Assembly (NCBI GenBank): GCA_027924585.1
Contig: BSBM01001448.1
Location: forward strand, 248,001 to 312,000
DNA length: 64,000 nucleotides
Direction of reading: 5' to 3'
DNA from: Larix kaempferi
Taxonomy: Eukaryota; Streptophyta; Pinopsida; Pinales; Pinaceae
Numbering within the stretch: the stretch's first letter is position 1; every line of letters begins with the position of its first letter. The notes under the pieces are model-generated. The model saw nothing but the letters and a program-made list of their open reading frames with translations. It searched no databases and was not told the DNA's origin. Below, one piece after another: positions 20,491 through 32,204 of this stretch. Position numbers and translations under genes: made by a program.

Positions 20491-21500
20491 CACACAAGGA
20501 GTTGTGAAAAACCAACTGTTGGCTCCCCCTCAAGGGGTTGCGGCACCACAACAACAAATCACTTATGTTGCACCTGCTAGTCAACCCATTGAATCTGGTA
20601 TCCATCACCTTCTCATGATGTCATTGGCTGACATCAACCTTTAGACACGTTGAAATCAGTATGTTTCCACCACCAAAACCATTCCCGGTGACAAGGATGC
20701 TAACGCTCTTCCCACCGATCAGTCGTTACGCATACCTACAACACCATGCGATGGGGCCCCAAAGCTCCCTTCTTCCCTTTGCATCGCATATATAACAACC
20801 CCAACACGCGTGATGCCCCCAATTATAATATCGTGGATGACTTAGCCCAATAACCTACTGCTATGTCAGCCCTCGAAGTTTTGAGAAACTATATTGCACA
20901 TCGTAAAACATTGTTATCCACCATAGGTGCTATAGACCCTTTCGACTAACAGATGATGACATTCACTTTAGACCAATCTGAACCACGCATGCCTTCCACA
21001 TTATCATTTCAAGTTTCTGTGTCAATCTGGAATCTTGTTGTCCATCGATGCATCATTGATGAGGGTGCCTCTGCATGTCATATGTCTACATTTGTGTGGT
21101 AGAAGCTCGAATCCCCTACACTAAAACCATCCACGACTGCTTTACGAGCTTACGATGATTGCTCATCTCAACCCCAAGGCCTCTTGGCCAACGTTCCAGC
21201 CCAATTAGATGGTAAAACTATCCTTATCGACATTGAGTTCATCAACGCACATTTTGATTATAACCTCCTACTTGGACACAGTTACATGTATGCCATGAAG
21301 GTTGTTGCTTCATTAGTCTTCCGCATTATGATGTTCCCCCATGAGGGACGAGTTGTTAAGATCGACCAAATTACGTATTATGAGCTGAATGCTCCTGCTG
21401 CACCAGAAAATGTTCTCCCCATGGTTTAAAAACCTGTTCTTAGTGCACCCACCTCTTTAGTCCACCGTTGGATCTGGAATTTACTCAGAGACTCCCATGT
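20491..21500 (+). pseudogene. Aspartic protease region (element B)
   Basis: It aligns with the protease of A: I-I-D-E-G-A-S-A-C near 21052, then T-F-V-W, a TAG where A has CAG, then N-V-P-A-Q-L-D-G-K-T-I-L-I-D-I-E-F-I-N and N-L-L-L-G-H-S-Y-M-Y-A-M. The catalytic Asp is kept. Stops at 20642-20644 (TAG; A has CAG) and 20651-20653 (TGA; A has CGG) and later ones inactivate it. The 5' part is a Pro/Gln-rich spacer joined to gag. Confidence 0.8.
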
Positions 21501-22440
21501 TATCTACTTTTTGGTTTGTCCCACCCCCTCCACCGATAGTGGAGATATCAAACTTGTGCACCATTTCGTCCAAACAAACGGTGCCTAACTCGCAACCACC
21601 TTTGCCGCTGCAACGACCATCGGTCCCTAGTCATATTGGATCCACACGAATCCACACTATCCGTTCTTGTTCCCACCTTCAGGAGTAGTAAGTACACCAG
21701 TTATGGCTATGCTGAATCTCCCTGGTTTAACACTAGGACTACATGTATGGTACTTACTTGCTCCTAATCCTCCCCCGACACCACAATCATTCTCCAACCG
21801 GTCCAACTGATTCACATAGATAATCACCCCCATCCTAGGGTGTCGACCACATCCGCAGCCAACCCTGCCCCTCCATCGCCCAAGACTGCTAGGGGCAGAG
21901 GCCCACAAACTTATATTTCCCCACAGACAACGAAAACTGTGAAACCTCCCCCTCCATTCCGCACACCTCCAAAGTGCTCTTTATGTGATGAATTGGGCCA
22001 TGCTACACATAATTTCCCACAATTTCCAAACCTTCAAGAGCACATGAAAACGTTGGATGATGATCCCAATATTCCAGTCATCGAGCTGGATACCACCCCT
22101 AAGGCGCGTAACAAATCATTGTGCACCAACCACTCTTGCGCCATATGAAGAGTCTACGGTGATTATTCACATCATTTCCTGAATCTCCGCGAGTACAGAT
22201 TTGTCCTCCATGAGTTGAATCAATCTTCTTTAGAGTCATCCATCACTACTATTGAGGAGATTCATCCACCTGAATTTTCCTCCTCGGGAGAAATTAGCAT
22301 GATTTACATGATTTCCATGGCCGGTGAACCCATTTCACCTCCAACCTCTAGCCTCCCCTCTACTGATTTGACAACATAGTGATTTCGTAGAGACAAATAA
22401 ATCCTCGAAGCACTAACCACACCTAACTACCCTTGGGATG
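21501..22440 (+). pseudogene. Linker with decayed extra CCHC knuckles (element B)
   Basis: This corresponds to 12636-13850 of A. The first knuckle at 21975-22016 reads C-S-L-C-D-E-L-G-H-A-T-H-N-F, with the last Cys replaced by Phe. The second at about 22137-22178 starts C-A-I but has a stop (TGA) where the second Cys should be. The flanking text (T-L-D-D-D-P-N-I-P-V-I-E-L) is close to A. Presence in both copies shows that the post-protease knuckles belong to the family rather than to one copy. Confidence 0.78.
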
Positions 22441-22442
22441 AT

Positions 22443-24075
22443 ATGCATCATCGATCCTATTTCATTCCCGAGGATTCTACTACTATCGTGGGTAACCAAC
22501 TTTCGGTCGAGTCAAAGGAATTCATCCCATATAAGGTGGACTGGTTTAAGAACCCCATCCCACCTCCTGATGCCTTTGAGGAAGGTAACATGGCCAACAT
22601 TTATCCTAGCATTCAGGTTGATATTTCCATCCCACCAGGTGCAGCTGAAATCATTACGTTAGGTGATTCCTATATTGAAGACGAAATTCATTCCTATAAG
22701 AAGCTCTTCCAAGAGTTTCGCAATGTTTTTTCTTGGTCCTATACCGGTATTTTTGGTCTTGACCCCACCATTATTGAACACCATATTGATACTTGGCCGG
22801 ATGTCCCACCCGTTTTCCAAAAGCAGCGACCCATTCACCCATCCAAATTCCTCGCAGTAAAAGTTGAGATTGAGAAACTATGCAAAGCCGAGTTCATTTA
22901 TCCCATTGCTTACACCACCTGGGTTTCCAATTCTGTGCCAGTTAACAAAAAACAGGGCACCATTCGCATCTGTACTGATTTTCGCGATTTGAATCGAGCT
23001 TGTCCCAAAGATAACTTCCCCACACCTTTCATTGACCAACTTATTGATGCATGTGCGGGACACGAGATTCTATCCTTCATGGATGGTTTCTCTGGGTATA
23101 ATCAAATTCACATTTTCAAGGAAGACCAGTACAAGACTGCTTTCACTACCCCATGGGGCACCTTTTCCTATCGCGTCATGTCTTTTGGTCTTAAAAATGC
23201 TGGTGCCACATTTTAGTGGGCCATGAAATTTTGTTTTCACGATTTGACCCATATCATCTTGGTATACCTAGTTGACCTCACGACTCGATCCAATAAATGA
23301 TCCGACCATCTAAATGACGTTCAACAAGTTTTTCTGCATTGTAGCAAGTATCGAATCCACATGAACCCCGTCAAGTGTGTATTTTGCGTTCCTGCAGGTC
23401 GGTTGTTAGGTTTCATCGTTTCCCAAAAAGGAATTTCCTCCCACCCTTTGAAGGTCCAAGCCATCCTGGACCTCCCATCCCTACGTACATTATGCCAATT
23501 ACAGAGCCTTCAAGGGAAATCCAACTTTCTCTGTCGCTTTGTTCCGGACTTTGCTACGAAATTTCATGGTTTCCTTTGCTTGCTTTGCACCCACATTCCT
23601 TTTGTTTGGGATGAACAAGCACAAAAGACTTTTGAATCCCTCAAACAAGCCTTGACTTCTGCCCCGTTGATTTCACCTCTTGATTTCTCAAATTTTTTTA
23701 TCCTTTACATTTCGGCATCCGACTATGTCATTTCGAGGGTGTCGGTTCAAGAATATAGTGCACGATAAGAACATGTCATTTATTATGTGAGTCAAACCTT
23801 ATCCGGCCCACAACTACGCTACCCCCACGAGGAGAAGTTGGCCCTTGCCTTCATCGTCTCAGTCCAAAAGGTTTGTCACTATATCCTATTAAGCTGAACT
23901 ACTGTTGTGGAAGACTCCAACCCCATGGTCTATCTCTTGATTCATCGCCTTATTCAAGGCCGCGTGGCTAAATGGGTCATCATACTTCAAGAATACAGCC
24001 TCACATTTACTACTCCCAAGAGCACCAAAGCCCTTGCGTTGGCACAACTCATGAAAGATTTACCATCCTCATCCA
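22443..24075 (+). pseudogene. Reverse transcriptase and RNase H (element B)
   Basis: A 257-codon open stretch (22443-23216) covers the lead-in and fingers/palm: C-T-D-F-R-D-L-N-R-A-C-P-K-D, S-F-M-D-G-F-S-G-Y-N-Q-I, V-M-S-F-G-L-K-N-A-G-A-T-F. It ends at TAG 23214-23216, where A has CAG. The active site, expected as Y-L-D-D, reads Y-L-V-D at 23265-23276, so catalysis would be lost. The thumb and RNase H follow (G-F-I-V-S-Q-K-G at about 23405, then V-E-D-S-N-P-M-V-Y-L at 23907). Several stops and small shifts are present. It is the same domain order as A, before integrase. Confidence 0.85.
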
Positions 24076-25403
24076 CGTCACTGCCAATCACTACCAGCTT
24101 ACCTGATGACCAATTGTTTATCATTTCGTCGGATGACCCCTGGTATGGCGACATCTTGGTTTACCTACGCACACAACATGTTCGATCCAATATCGGCCAC
24201 GATGAGTGCCATTGCATACGCCATCATGCCTCGCGTTATCTCATCCTTGGATATGTCCTTTATAGGCGCGGTGTTGACACCATTTTACGTCGATGCCTTA
24301 CATGTGATGAGGCTGAACAAGTTTTAAATGACCGTCATAACGGAGCCTATGGTGGCCACTTCTCTGGGATGGCTACTTCCCAAAAGGTCATCCACATTGG
24401 GTATTTCTAGCCCACCCTTTTCACTGATTGCATCACAATAGTCAAACATTTTCAGAATTTCCAACTTTTTGCCCCCAAATCCAGGACCTCTCTTGCCCCT
24501 CTCCATCTAGTTATGACTATTGGCCCTTTTTGTAAGTGGGCCATTGATTTCATGGCGTGTAACCCCCCCTCGGCGAATGGCCATAAGTACATTGTTGTGG
24601 CTGTTGACTATTTCAGCAAATGGGCCGAGGACATGCCTACATTTAATTGCAAAGATGAGACTGCAGCCCGTTTCTTTTTTAACCATGTCATCACTCGGTT
24701 CGACGTCCCCAAGCAACTCATATCCGACCATGGAAAACAATTTGCGGACTCCATCTAGAAGGAGTTGTCTAATTTTCTCAAATTTGAATACCAGTATGCC
24801 TCCTCCTATTACCCTCAAGGGAATGGCCAAGTTGAGGCTATTAATAAAATTATGAAAACCATCCTTCAATGCATCGTTGACCACCATAATTTCGACTGGA
24901 ACCATATGCTCTTCCCTGCACTTTGGGCTTACCGTACTTCAATTAAGACCGCCACGGGTTTCACCCCTTTTCATTTGGTTCATGGCGTTGAGTCTGTTCT
25001 TCCCATCGAGTGCCAGATTCTAGCATTACATATTGCTATTAAACTTCTCCCAGATGCTTCACCACCTGAGCAATGCTTAATCCTTTTGGAAAAATACAAC
25101 AAAGATCGCCAAACAACCTTACAAACCATTGAGGCCACACAAAAACGTTCCAAAGCCACGTATGTTAAGCATGTCTACCCTCGTACCTTCCAAGAAGGAG
25201 ATCTCATTCTTGTTTATGACCAAGCCCATGACAAGACCGGTAAATGCAAGTTTGAATCCATGTGGAAAGGCCCATATGTAATCCACAACTTCCTAGGGCA
25301 TGGGGCATACATACTCACCAATTCTGAAGGAAACCCCTTGCGCAACCCCCGAAATGGGTTGTATCTCAACCATTTTACCCTTAGCACTTTTTGGACCCAT
25401 TAG
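24076..25403 (+). pseudogene. Integrase (element B)
   Basis: The HHCC finger is recognisable (C-D-E-A-E-Q-V-L-N-D-R-H-N-G-A-Y-G-G-H-F), though a first His and later residues are altered. The core shows D in W-A-I-D-F-M-A, D in I-S-D-H-G-K-Q-F, and E in N-G-Q-V-E-A-I-N-K-I-M. The C-terminal module W-K-G-P-Y-V-I-H-N-F and the family end N-P-R-N-G-L-Y-L-N-H-F follow. TAG at 24408-24410 and 24756-24758 replace Trp codons that are TGG in A, both inside CTGG. It would integrate element DNA into the genome. From 24765 to 25403 the frame is open. Confidence 0.87.
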
Positions 25404-25488
25404 TCCATGTTGTACAATTTCCTTCCTTTTTTGTTTTTTAACTTTTTGCATCTAGAACCTTACACTTTGCTTCCCTGCATGCCATAGA
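25404..25488 (+). promoter_or_regulatory. Putative 3' splice site before the extra RNase H (element B)
   Basis: A T/C-rich tract (TTTCCTTCCTTTTTTG and on) ends in CCATAG just before ATG 25489, at the same place as the CACACAG of element A. Confidence 0.4.
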
Positions 25489-25919
25489 TGGATCATGTTC
25501 CACCATGCTATGTCAGTTTCGTCGATGGCACAAGTCACTGGTCTCCAAACCTCGCCTCCGCAGCTTGGGTATTATATTCCCCCTCACATGAGTTGATCTA
25601 CCTCGACAGAGTGTGCATAAGTTGTGCTACCAATAACTAGGATGAGTACGATGCCGTGACCAATCTCTTGACTGCTGACCTCCAGATGGGCATAAGTCAC
25701 CTTCGTGTATTTCTTGACTCCCAGCTGCTTGTCGCCCAACCCAACAACTTTTACCAGGTACGAGATCCTTGCCTTTTTAGAAAGTTCCTGCGCATTAAAC
25801 AAATGATCAGACAATTTGAATCCATTTCATTCACTCATGTCCCTAGAAATCAAAAGAATGTTGCAGACCAAATGGTTAACAATCTTCTAGAATGGCACAT
25901 AAACCATAACATGTAGGAA
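25489..25919 (+). pseudogene. Extra RNase H downstream of integrase (element B)
   Basis: The frame starts M-D-H-V-P-P-C-Y-V-S-F-V-D-G and aligns with 9508-9936 of A over its full length of about 142 codons. The four acidic positions are all present: D in F-V-D-G, E in D-E-Y-D, D in V-F-L-D-S-Q-L, and D in V-A-D-Q-M-V. One TAG at 25638-25640 interrupts it, where A has CAG. It would remove RNA from hybrids during reverse transcription. Its place after integrase, as a separate unit with its own AG-ATG junction, is shared by both copies. From 25920 to 26190 I see no gene, only AT-rich spacer with CAT-rich phrases. Confidence 0.8.
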
Positions 25920-26190
25920 GTAAATTATATAATTGCATAATCTTAGCATTCACATGCCTACACACATCATATAGGCATATAACATCATAAAAAACAAAAA
26001 AAAACCATCATCATAATAACCTGCATCCAAATGCATAAATATATATCATCATAGAAATGTCATAGTTCCCATAGCATACAATACACATACATACATAGAG
26101 GAGTCCCAACAACGTCCTCGTCATATAATATAGCCAAATACAAAAATTCCCCATGCTCATCGCATGGGGGAAGTTCCATCAACTGTTAGG

Positions 26191-27570
26191 TCAATCAGAT
26201 TCATCTCCATCATCATCGTCGTCATCATTCTCCTCCTCTTCCTCCTCCTCCTCCTCCTCTTCCTCTTCCTCTTCCTCTTCCTCCTCATCGGACTCTGTCT
26301 CCTCATCCCCCTCACCCAAGTAGGGGGAATCCCCTCGTGCCATGAATATCACTTCCTCAGCCACCATCTCAATGCGCCTCATAATAGGCCTCCACTCTCA
26401 TGGAGCATCATAGCAGATGTTGATCAAATCCTAATCTAAGTGTTGCTAACCGTCCTCTATCAGCCCATCCAGAAGGCGGTCAATACCAACCCGCAAAGTC
26501 TCTAATGTCGCTGAAGTACTCCTATGTCGACCCTTCCCACACCCAGGAGATTATACTTTCTCTACATGACCCCTCCGTTCCTGGTATACTCTAGGAGGCT
26601 GCGGTCCCACATATGCACAGAAACAACAGATCATTAGTGTCATAAAATCCTCTAGCTATCATATATGCTACCAAGTAGATACAACATGATACTGTAAACC
26701 AGACAAATACATACCATATGGTCCCCACGCCTGAAGAGGAGGTTGTGGTAGCTCTGGATCCCCTCTGTAGTCCATCCTATAGTAAGGGTAATCCTCGATT
26801 ACCACTGGTATTTGCATCCACTTAGTGAACAACTCCCTAGTGAAGAACCTCCCCACCATCCCTCCACCCCTGCAAGTAATCATATCGCCCCATCGCCGCA
26901 TCCACGACTGGACAGGACCTCCGTCATGCACCACTATATGTTGTCGTAGCATTGGAACTTGCTCAAAGAAAAAGGAACACAGGAATGAGGGAAAACAGAA
27001 ATCCCCTCCTCTTCGACTCACCTTGTTCAACTCACGCCAAACCACCGACAAATAGATTTGGCCTCAACCATTATATGTGCTTGCCAAAACCTGTTCCACC
27101 AGCACCATCTGTCCCCCTGAGACCCTGTGGGTCGAATTCGAGCCCAGTATGCACACCACCAGCGCCACGATAGCTTGAGTCTCCAGACTCTCTATGTCAC
27201 AAATAAAGATAGCGTTGTCATGCACATACGTTGTGGCATAACAATGTCTCTCTAGAAAGTCCTACATGGACAAATCCCCTGGCCTCCTCGAGAGGGTATC
27301 ATAAATCATACCTAACTGTGGAATCCTAGTAAGGAAGAACACATCTGCGAGTGTTATCTCTAACCGCTCCCCTTGTATCATGAATGCCTCTGAATCAACA
27401 TCCCAAAACTCTACCAACTTGTTCAATAACAATTTGGCTATGTGCATCAAGGGAAAATTTGCGAACTTCAGTAGTCCACAATGATCCAAGCTGTCCTAAA
27501 CATCCTCATCATCCTGGATCACCTCCAACAAATTCCTGAGCTCACGCTCTCTTTAAGAAACTCTTGACAT
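26191..27570 (-). pseudogene. Antisense plant-mobile-domain-like gene with one intron (element B)
   Basis: It reads opposite to pol; ATG at 27568-27570 and TGA at 26191-26193. The N-terminal part has C-G-L-L-K-F-A-N-F, then L-V-E-F-W-D-V-D-S-E-A-F-M-I-Q-G-E-R-L (a 19-residue run) and I-T-L-A-D-V-F-F-L-T-R-I-P, which is the plant mobile domain signature with its W-D and G-E-x-x-x-T-L-x-D-V blocks. A central part F-L-C-S-F-F-F-E-Q-V-P and a second exon follow, ending in a run of Glu and Asp coded by a GAG/GAA microsatellite (26216-26285). Intron 26613-26714 has a GT donor, but the acceptor CAG has become CAT. There are several stops. The gene pairs with 7744-9050 of A; the family role is inferred only. 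Confidence 0.72.
26613..26714 (-). other. Conserved intron (102 bp) in antisense gene of B, acceptor lost
   Basis: On the - strand the donor is G|GTATGT at 26714, with CACTAAT as possible branch point. The acceptor reads GCAT where A has GCAG. Similarity to A protein resumes exactly after it in the same phase. Confidence 0.65.
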
Positions 27571-29080
27571 CCTGTCAATCAAACAACAACACACCCATCA
27601 CGACCATATCAACCCTACCTCGATCTCCTCCATATCGACGCAACCAAACCTAGGCAAAAAGGCGCACTCCACAGTGCACTTTTTTTCCTCATAGGTGCAC
27701 CCTGGAACACACTTTTCTCCTAAACAATCACGCCCCTTGAGTGCACCTGTGGGGCCCACAACCACGCCTTAAAGCACTCATTTCCGAAGAAATGTTGTGC
27801 TTTAGAGCTCGGCTGTATGACCCACAACCGCGCGTCGAAAGTGTGGTTGTACGACCCAAAATTTGCTCCATAAAGCACAGGTTTTGCCCTCGAAACCCGC
27901 ACTTTGGCATTGTGGTTCCCAAGCTGAGCTTGGAATGCCTCCCTAGAGGTCGAAATCGCCCTCAAAATGCGTCAGAAACATCAGAAAACACTGTGAGACT
28001 TATCTGCAAGTCATATAACTAGATTCCATCGGTTGGATTGAGAGTAATCTGAATTTCCTCTTCTGGGCCCCTCGACACTTCTCCCAATTTGCACAGTGAA
28101 AATGACATGTGTCATGAGGTTCCCTTTTCTATTTATAGCCATTTTTCCCCAAATCTTGTTTTGAACATTCCAAAGTCATAAGATCTCCGTTTTTCACACT
28201 GTTTGCACTGCCGAATTCAAATTTCTGTGCTCATGATGATAATTGAGATCATTTATCGCTCTCACTAAACATTGTTTTGAGCATTTTTTCCATGCGCCTC
28301 GCCACCTCAATTTATGTGCCACATCAGCCACCGTCATTTTTTGCCATTTTTTGCATCGCAACCCATCCATGAGCCCTCTGCTCCATCCATACTACAGTCA
28401 TTGTGTTGTTTTTCCACCATTCATTCACCCACAAGGAGGCCCGATCAGTGTCCCCCCCCTCACCTATGTTCTTGGCTCACACACTTGACCCTCGATTGAA
28501 CACTTCCTCCTTGCTTGGCCATTACTTTTGTTCGGTATAATTTTATCCCTTTTTTGGGCCGAGCAATTCCTTTACGAAAAAGGCACTTAGGGAGTTTCTG
28601 TTAAGATCTTTTCTGACTCCTAAAACAATGAAAAGATCGCCGAGCAATCCTCCTTCCTTTCATGCTCGTTAAATTACCTGAAATGGAAACTATCTGGTAT
28701 AAGTTTAACCCTTTTCTGGACCCGGTAGACTACTTATGAAAAAGGAATACTCTATTCCACCTCGACTAGAAGAGTTCTTCATTGCATGCTTTTATTCTTT
28801 TTCGGGCCTTGGAGACTAACACACAAAAAAGACCCCCCTCAAAGTCTTCTTACTACTTTTTGACTCTCTAAAATTGAAAGCAACCACGAGCATTCACCAT
28901 CCTGGGCTTGTATAAATCTACACGACGGTACCTTTCCACCAGTTTAGAGTCTTCTTATCGCTTTCAGACTCCTTAAAACTGAAATCACTCACGAGCATGC
29001 AATGTCCCTGGTTCATACAAATCCACATGATAGTACCATTTTGAGCACAATTCTATCTCTTCTTCCAGCTCCTTAAACCA
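27571..29080. other. Untranslated stretch of B between antisense gene and accessory ORF
   Basis: It contains the decayed GC-rich repeats (27740-27900), the conserved TATAAATAG on the - strand (28130-28137) and the duplicated CACGAGCAT/CACGACGG-type units at 28880-29040. No protein with a recognised domain is present. Confidence 0.6.
28130..28137 (-). promoter_or_regulatory. Putative TATA box of the antisense gene (element B)
   Basis: TATAAATA on the - strand lies about 560 bp upstream of ATG 27570, matching the one at 7192-7199 in A. Confidence 0.55.
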
Positions 29081-29081
29081 T

Positions 29082-29580
29082 GAAGAAGGTCAAACTAGTG
29101 CCTCTCAATGCCACGATAGATCATATCTAGTCCCCACATTATGGAAACATCCCCAGCATGGTCTCCTTTGTTCAGAGTATTCTGCGATATGCCACCCTTA
29201 AATTCTCCTGATATCACCCATCAGTCCCCCCTGAGTCTCCCCCATTGTAGTCACAATCCCTGGTCCATTAAGCTATGATCCCCTTCCTGAAGTTATTTTA
29301 ATATGCTTCCAGGTCAGCCTTGCCATCATACTCTGAACAAAGGAAGTTTGATCCCCCCCGACTCTAAAACCCTTGTATCCCCTCCACAGTCCGTCAGTAT
29401 CACATCTAGTACTCTCCACTTTTGGTTGTACACCTCGTGCTCCTATCAAGGAAACATCATTTCCTTTGTAGTTACTGATATCCCTCCGTCGATGCCAACC
29501 CATCTATTCCAGAGGATATACCCAGAGGTCCCTGTACCTTGGACTCATTGCCATCAGTGGTGAGTGCCTATGGACCATTT
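29082..29580 (+). pseudogene. Decayed sense accessory ORF starting M-K-K (element B)
   Basis: The start M-K-K, then T-I-D-H and M-V-S-F-V-Q-S-I-L, match the frame at 5774-6127 in A. The rest has stops and shifts. GTGAGT near 29563 sits where A has GTAAGT. There is no recognised domain and the function is unknown. From 29580 to 30307 there is only similarity to the 3' untranslated region of A. Confidence 0.35.
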
Positions 29581-30307
29581 GAAGGGAGTCCTTAGTGCCT
29601 CTTTTAATGGTTATTTCTCACGTGCTCGACTTCAACTCCATCATTGAATCGTTGATAATTGTATAGGGTATTGATCCCTTTAGTTATTGGTCAAAGACCT
29701 CGGATGTCCCTTGACTGTAGCACATTGGTGAGTCTACTCGGAACCCCCCAGTTGTATGTTCCCGCAGATATCCGGGCTGCATTGGCGACAATGTTCGGGA
29801 GCACTCCAATTGTATGCTTCCTCAGTCCAATGTACCTTTTTGATTTTGACTCTCAGTCATTGAGTCTAGTTGTTGGAAACCTTCCGATCCAATAGAGCAT
29901 CAGTTGTTGTGTACCGCATTAAGTTTGGATGCCATTGTTTCCATGTATCAGCCCTTCAGATCAGTCATGGTTGGACCATGAGTATGTCCTAGATCTGTGT
30001 CCCCTATGGACCATTATGATGTACACAACACTTCTATATGTATTATTTAGGTCCCCTTTTTGGGCCTCATTATTATTTTTATATCTAGATACGAGCATGG
30101 GTATGCCTTCCCCGTCCATATATTGAGATCATTATTCCTCATTCATTATTGAGGCCATGCATTTTTAGTTTTTGCAATTTGTATGGAGCCTGTGTTTTGG
30201 TCTCCAACCAGTTTCTTCTCTCCTCCGTCACAATTTCCATACCCCTAGAAAACGACAGAACCTATGATGTCTATCGGCCATACGATGAGCTCCTTCCCTC
30301 ACACATC

Positions 30308-30318
30308 AGGGGGCAATC
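30308..30318 (+). other. Polypurine tract of element B
   Basis: AGGGGGCAATC lies directly before TGTTAACACCC of the 3' LTR; A has AAGGGGCAATC. Confidence 0.75.
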
Positions 30319-31123
30319 TGTTAACACCCAAAAATTGTTCACTAGCTCATCTCCCTAGTCACATAACCAATTTGTGCACTTTTCCTACCATTTTGGCCTC
30401 CCAAACCCTCAAATGGTTACCAAAAATGGCAAAAAATCATCATTTCCCTCCAAAATTAGTGAAATTCCTCCAAAAAGGTCAAAAACCCTAAAAAAAGGGT
30501 CAAAAATTCCCAAAAATAAAATAAAAAGGGAAAAAAGTCAAAAATAATTTCAAAAAGAGGGAAAAACCCTAAAACCATTTACCAATACTATTGGTTCCCC
30601 AAAACCATGAGCGAATACTCCATTACCCTAAAAATATATATAAAAGGTCATGGAGGCCCCCCATTTCAAAATCCATCAACCACTCTTCATACCCTTATGG
30701 CTGCCAAAATTCATTTTGAACCCTAGCCATTCACCTCGATCTTTTGTTCTACCACTACAGTTGAGTCTTGGCCACCTCTTGGACATTTGGAGAAGAGAAA
30801 GGAACTCTGTAGAAATGGTGCATTACTCTTGTACTGCTGCAATAACTCCAACAACCTCACCATTTGAGGTAAACCATTGCAAACCCTTGTTTGCCCATTA
30901 ATACAAAAAAAAAAAATTATATTATTGAGTTCCTCATGGTTGTTTACTTTTTACTGTTTTAGTTTAGATTTACTTTTACATTAACACTTTCACATGTCAT
31001 TTTAATATTTAGTTTTTACTCATTTTACAAATCATTTCTATCTATTATTGAACTGCTACTAAGGGTTCTTGAATCTTTAGTAGGTTCTCTTTAGCATGAG
31101 CCGGGGTGAAAACCCTAGCTACA
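30319..31123 (+). mobile_element. 3' LTR of element B (805 bp)
   Basis: It starts TGTTAACACCC and ends CCCTAGCTACA, like the LTRs of A on the other strand but clearly diverged. TATATATAAAA is at 30635-30645. After 31123 the gag of element D begins in mid-frame, which fixes the boundary. Confidence 0.88.
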
Positions 31124-31609
31124 ATGATCAAGGCACATACAAAGGTCGTGGTGGATTTAGAGGAAGAGGACGAAACACTGGCCAAGGATGAGGAAGAGGT
31201 CAAATTGTTTGTTATAACTGCGCTCAACCTAGACATTTGGCAAGAGACTGTCAAAACCCTTGCACTACTTGTAAGTATTGTAAATCATTCAACCATATCA
31301 TTGAAGCATGTCCCATTTTGCTAGGAGAAATGCAAGAAAAAAGACTAGAAGGGCAGAACCAGAATATTCAAATGATCGCAGCAGAGAAAGGAAATGAAGA
31401 TCGCAACATCCATGCTGTGACACGAAGTTGAGCTTCGATAGGAAATGATAGGACAAATGAAGTTTCGACTTCTGACAATCATATAAATGTACCAAAGCCT
31501 ACTGATGGGCCTTGGGTAAGAAAAGCAGTTAGAAAGATGCTTGTATTCAACCCTAACAAAGAAAAAGAAGTATTCATGGAAGAATGAAAAGTATTTCAGG
31601 ACTCAGAAG
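31124..31609 (+). pseudogene. Gag nucleocapsid part (element D)
   Basis: The frame reads Y-K-G-R-G-G-F-R-G-R-G-R-N, then two CCHC knuckles: C-Y-N-C-A-Q-P-R-H-L-A-R-D-C (31210-31251) and C-K-Y-C-K-S-F-N-H-I-I-E-A-C (31270-31311). N-Q-N-I-Q-M-I-A-A-E-K and V-T-R-S follow before a TGA, and W-V-R-K-A-V-R-K after it. It matches the last two knuckles of E (53043-53144) and the text that follows there. Knuckles of this type bind element RNA. The frame is cut at 31609 by copia F, whose flanks read AGAAG and AGAAT. Confidence 0.85.
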
Positions 31610-32195
31610 TGTCAGATTTTAAGCATTTAATTCAATATGCTATAGGATCTTCACTAAGAGAATAACATGTATAGTATATCAATGCATAACAATCATATCA
31701 AGCATGCCAAGCATCACAAGAATCAAAAGCATGAGACATTGGACACACAAATTTTTTCGTGGGGAAAACCCTAAGGTGAAAAACCCCACAACTTCCTCAG
31801 AGATAGATAGAGAAATGTCTCAACCAAAGTACAACCAAAGTACAATAGATAGTCTCCTACTATGTAGCTGATCCTCCTCCTCCAATGTGCGCCACTTTCT
31901 GAGTGAGTTTTGAGATGATCAAAATAGAGAATCCTGACTCTCTATTTATACTTGTCCTGACCTGCCTAATTACTTATGGGGTCGACTTGTCTAACTCAGC
32001 CTAATAACCCCAGTTACATATATATCAGGCCGACACCCACATCAGGTAGTCTAACAACCCATCGGCAAGTTAATCTACTTGCGACACTTGTCAATACAAA
32101 TGACGACACTTCCTTATAGAGGAATAACACATCTCTTATAAGGGTACAATAAATATATATATGAAATACATTCCGAAGTTACATAGACATCAACA
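31610..32195 (-). mobile_element. 3' LTR of copia F (586 bp)
   Basis: On the - strand it reads TGTTGATGTCTATG ... TTAAAATCTGACA. TATAAATA is at 31943-31950 on the - strand. Confidence 0.92.
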
Positions 32196-32204
32196 CTCCC
32201 TCTT
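32196..32204 (-). other. Polypurine tract of F
   Basis: AAGAGGGAG on the - strand directly precedes the LTR start. Confidence 0.85.

Larger units (their letters stand above)
3191..31123 (+). mobile_element. Element B: gypsy retrotransposon, 5' end missing, split by A
   Basis: B runs on the + strand: gag start at about 3200-4055, interruption by element A (4056-19223), gag remainder from 19224, then protease, extra CCHC, RT, RNase H, integrase, extra RNase H, an antisense gene, a 2.7-kb untranslated stretch, polypurine tract and 3' LTR (30319-31123). Its proteins align nearly end to end with those of A, so A is a same-family insertion in opposite orientation. The 5' LTR lies left of the window beyond C. 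The element is full of stops, and the RT active site is altered. Confidence 0.88.
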
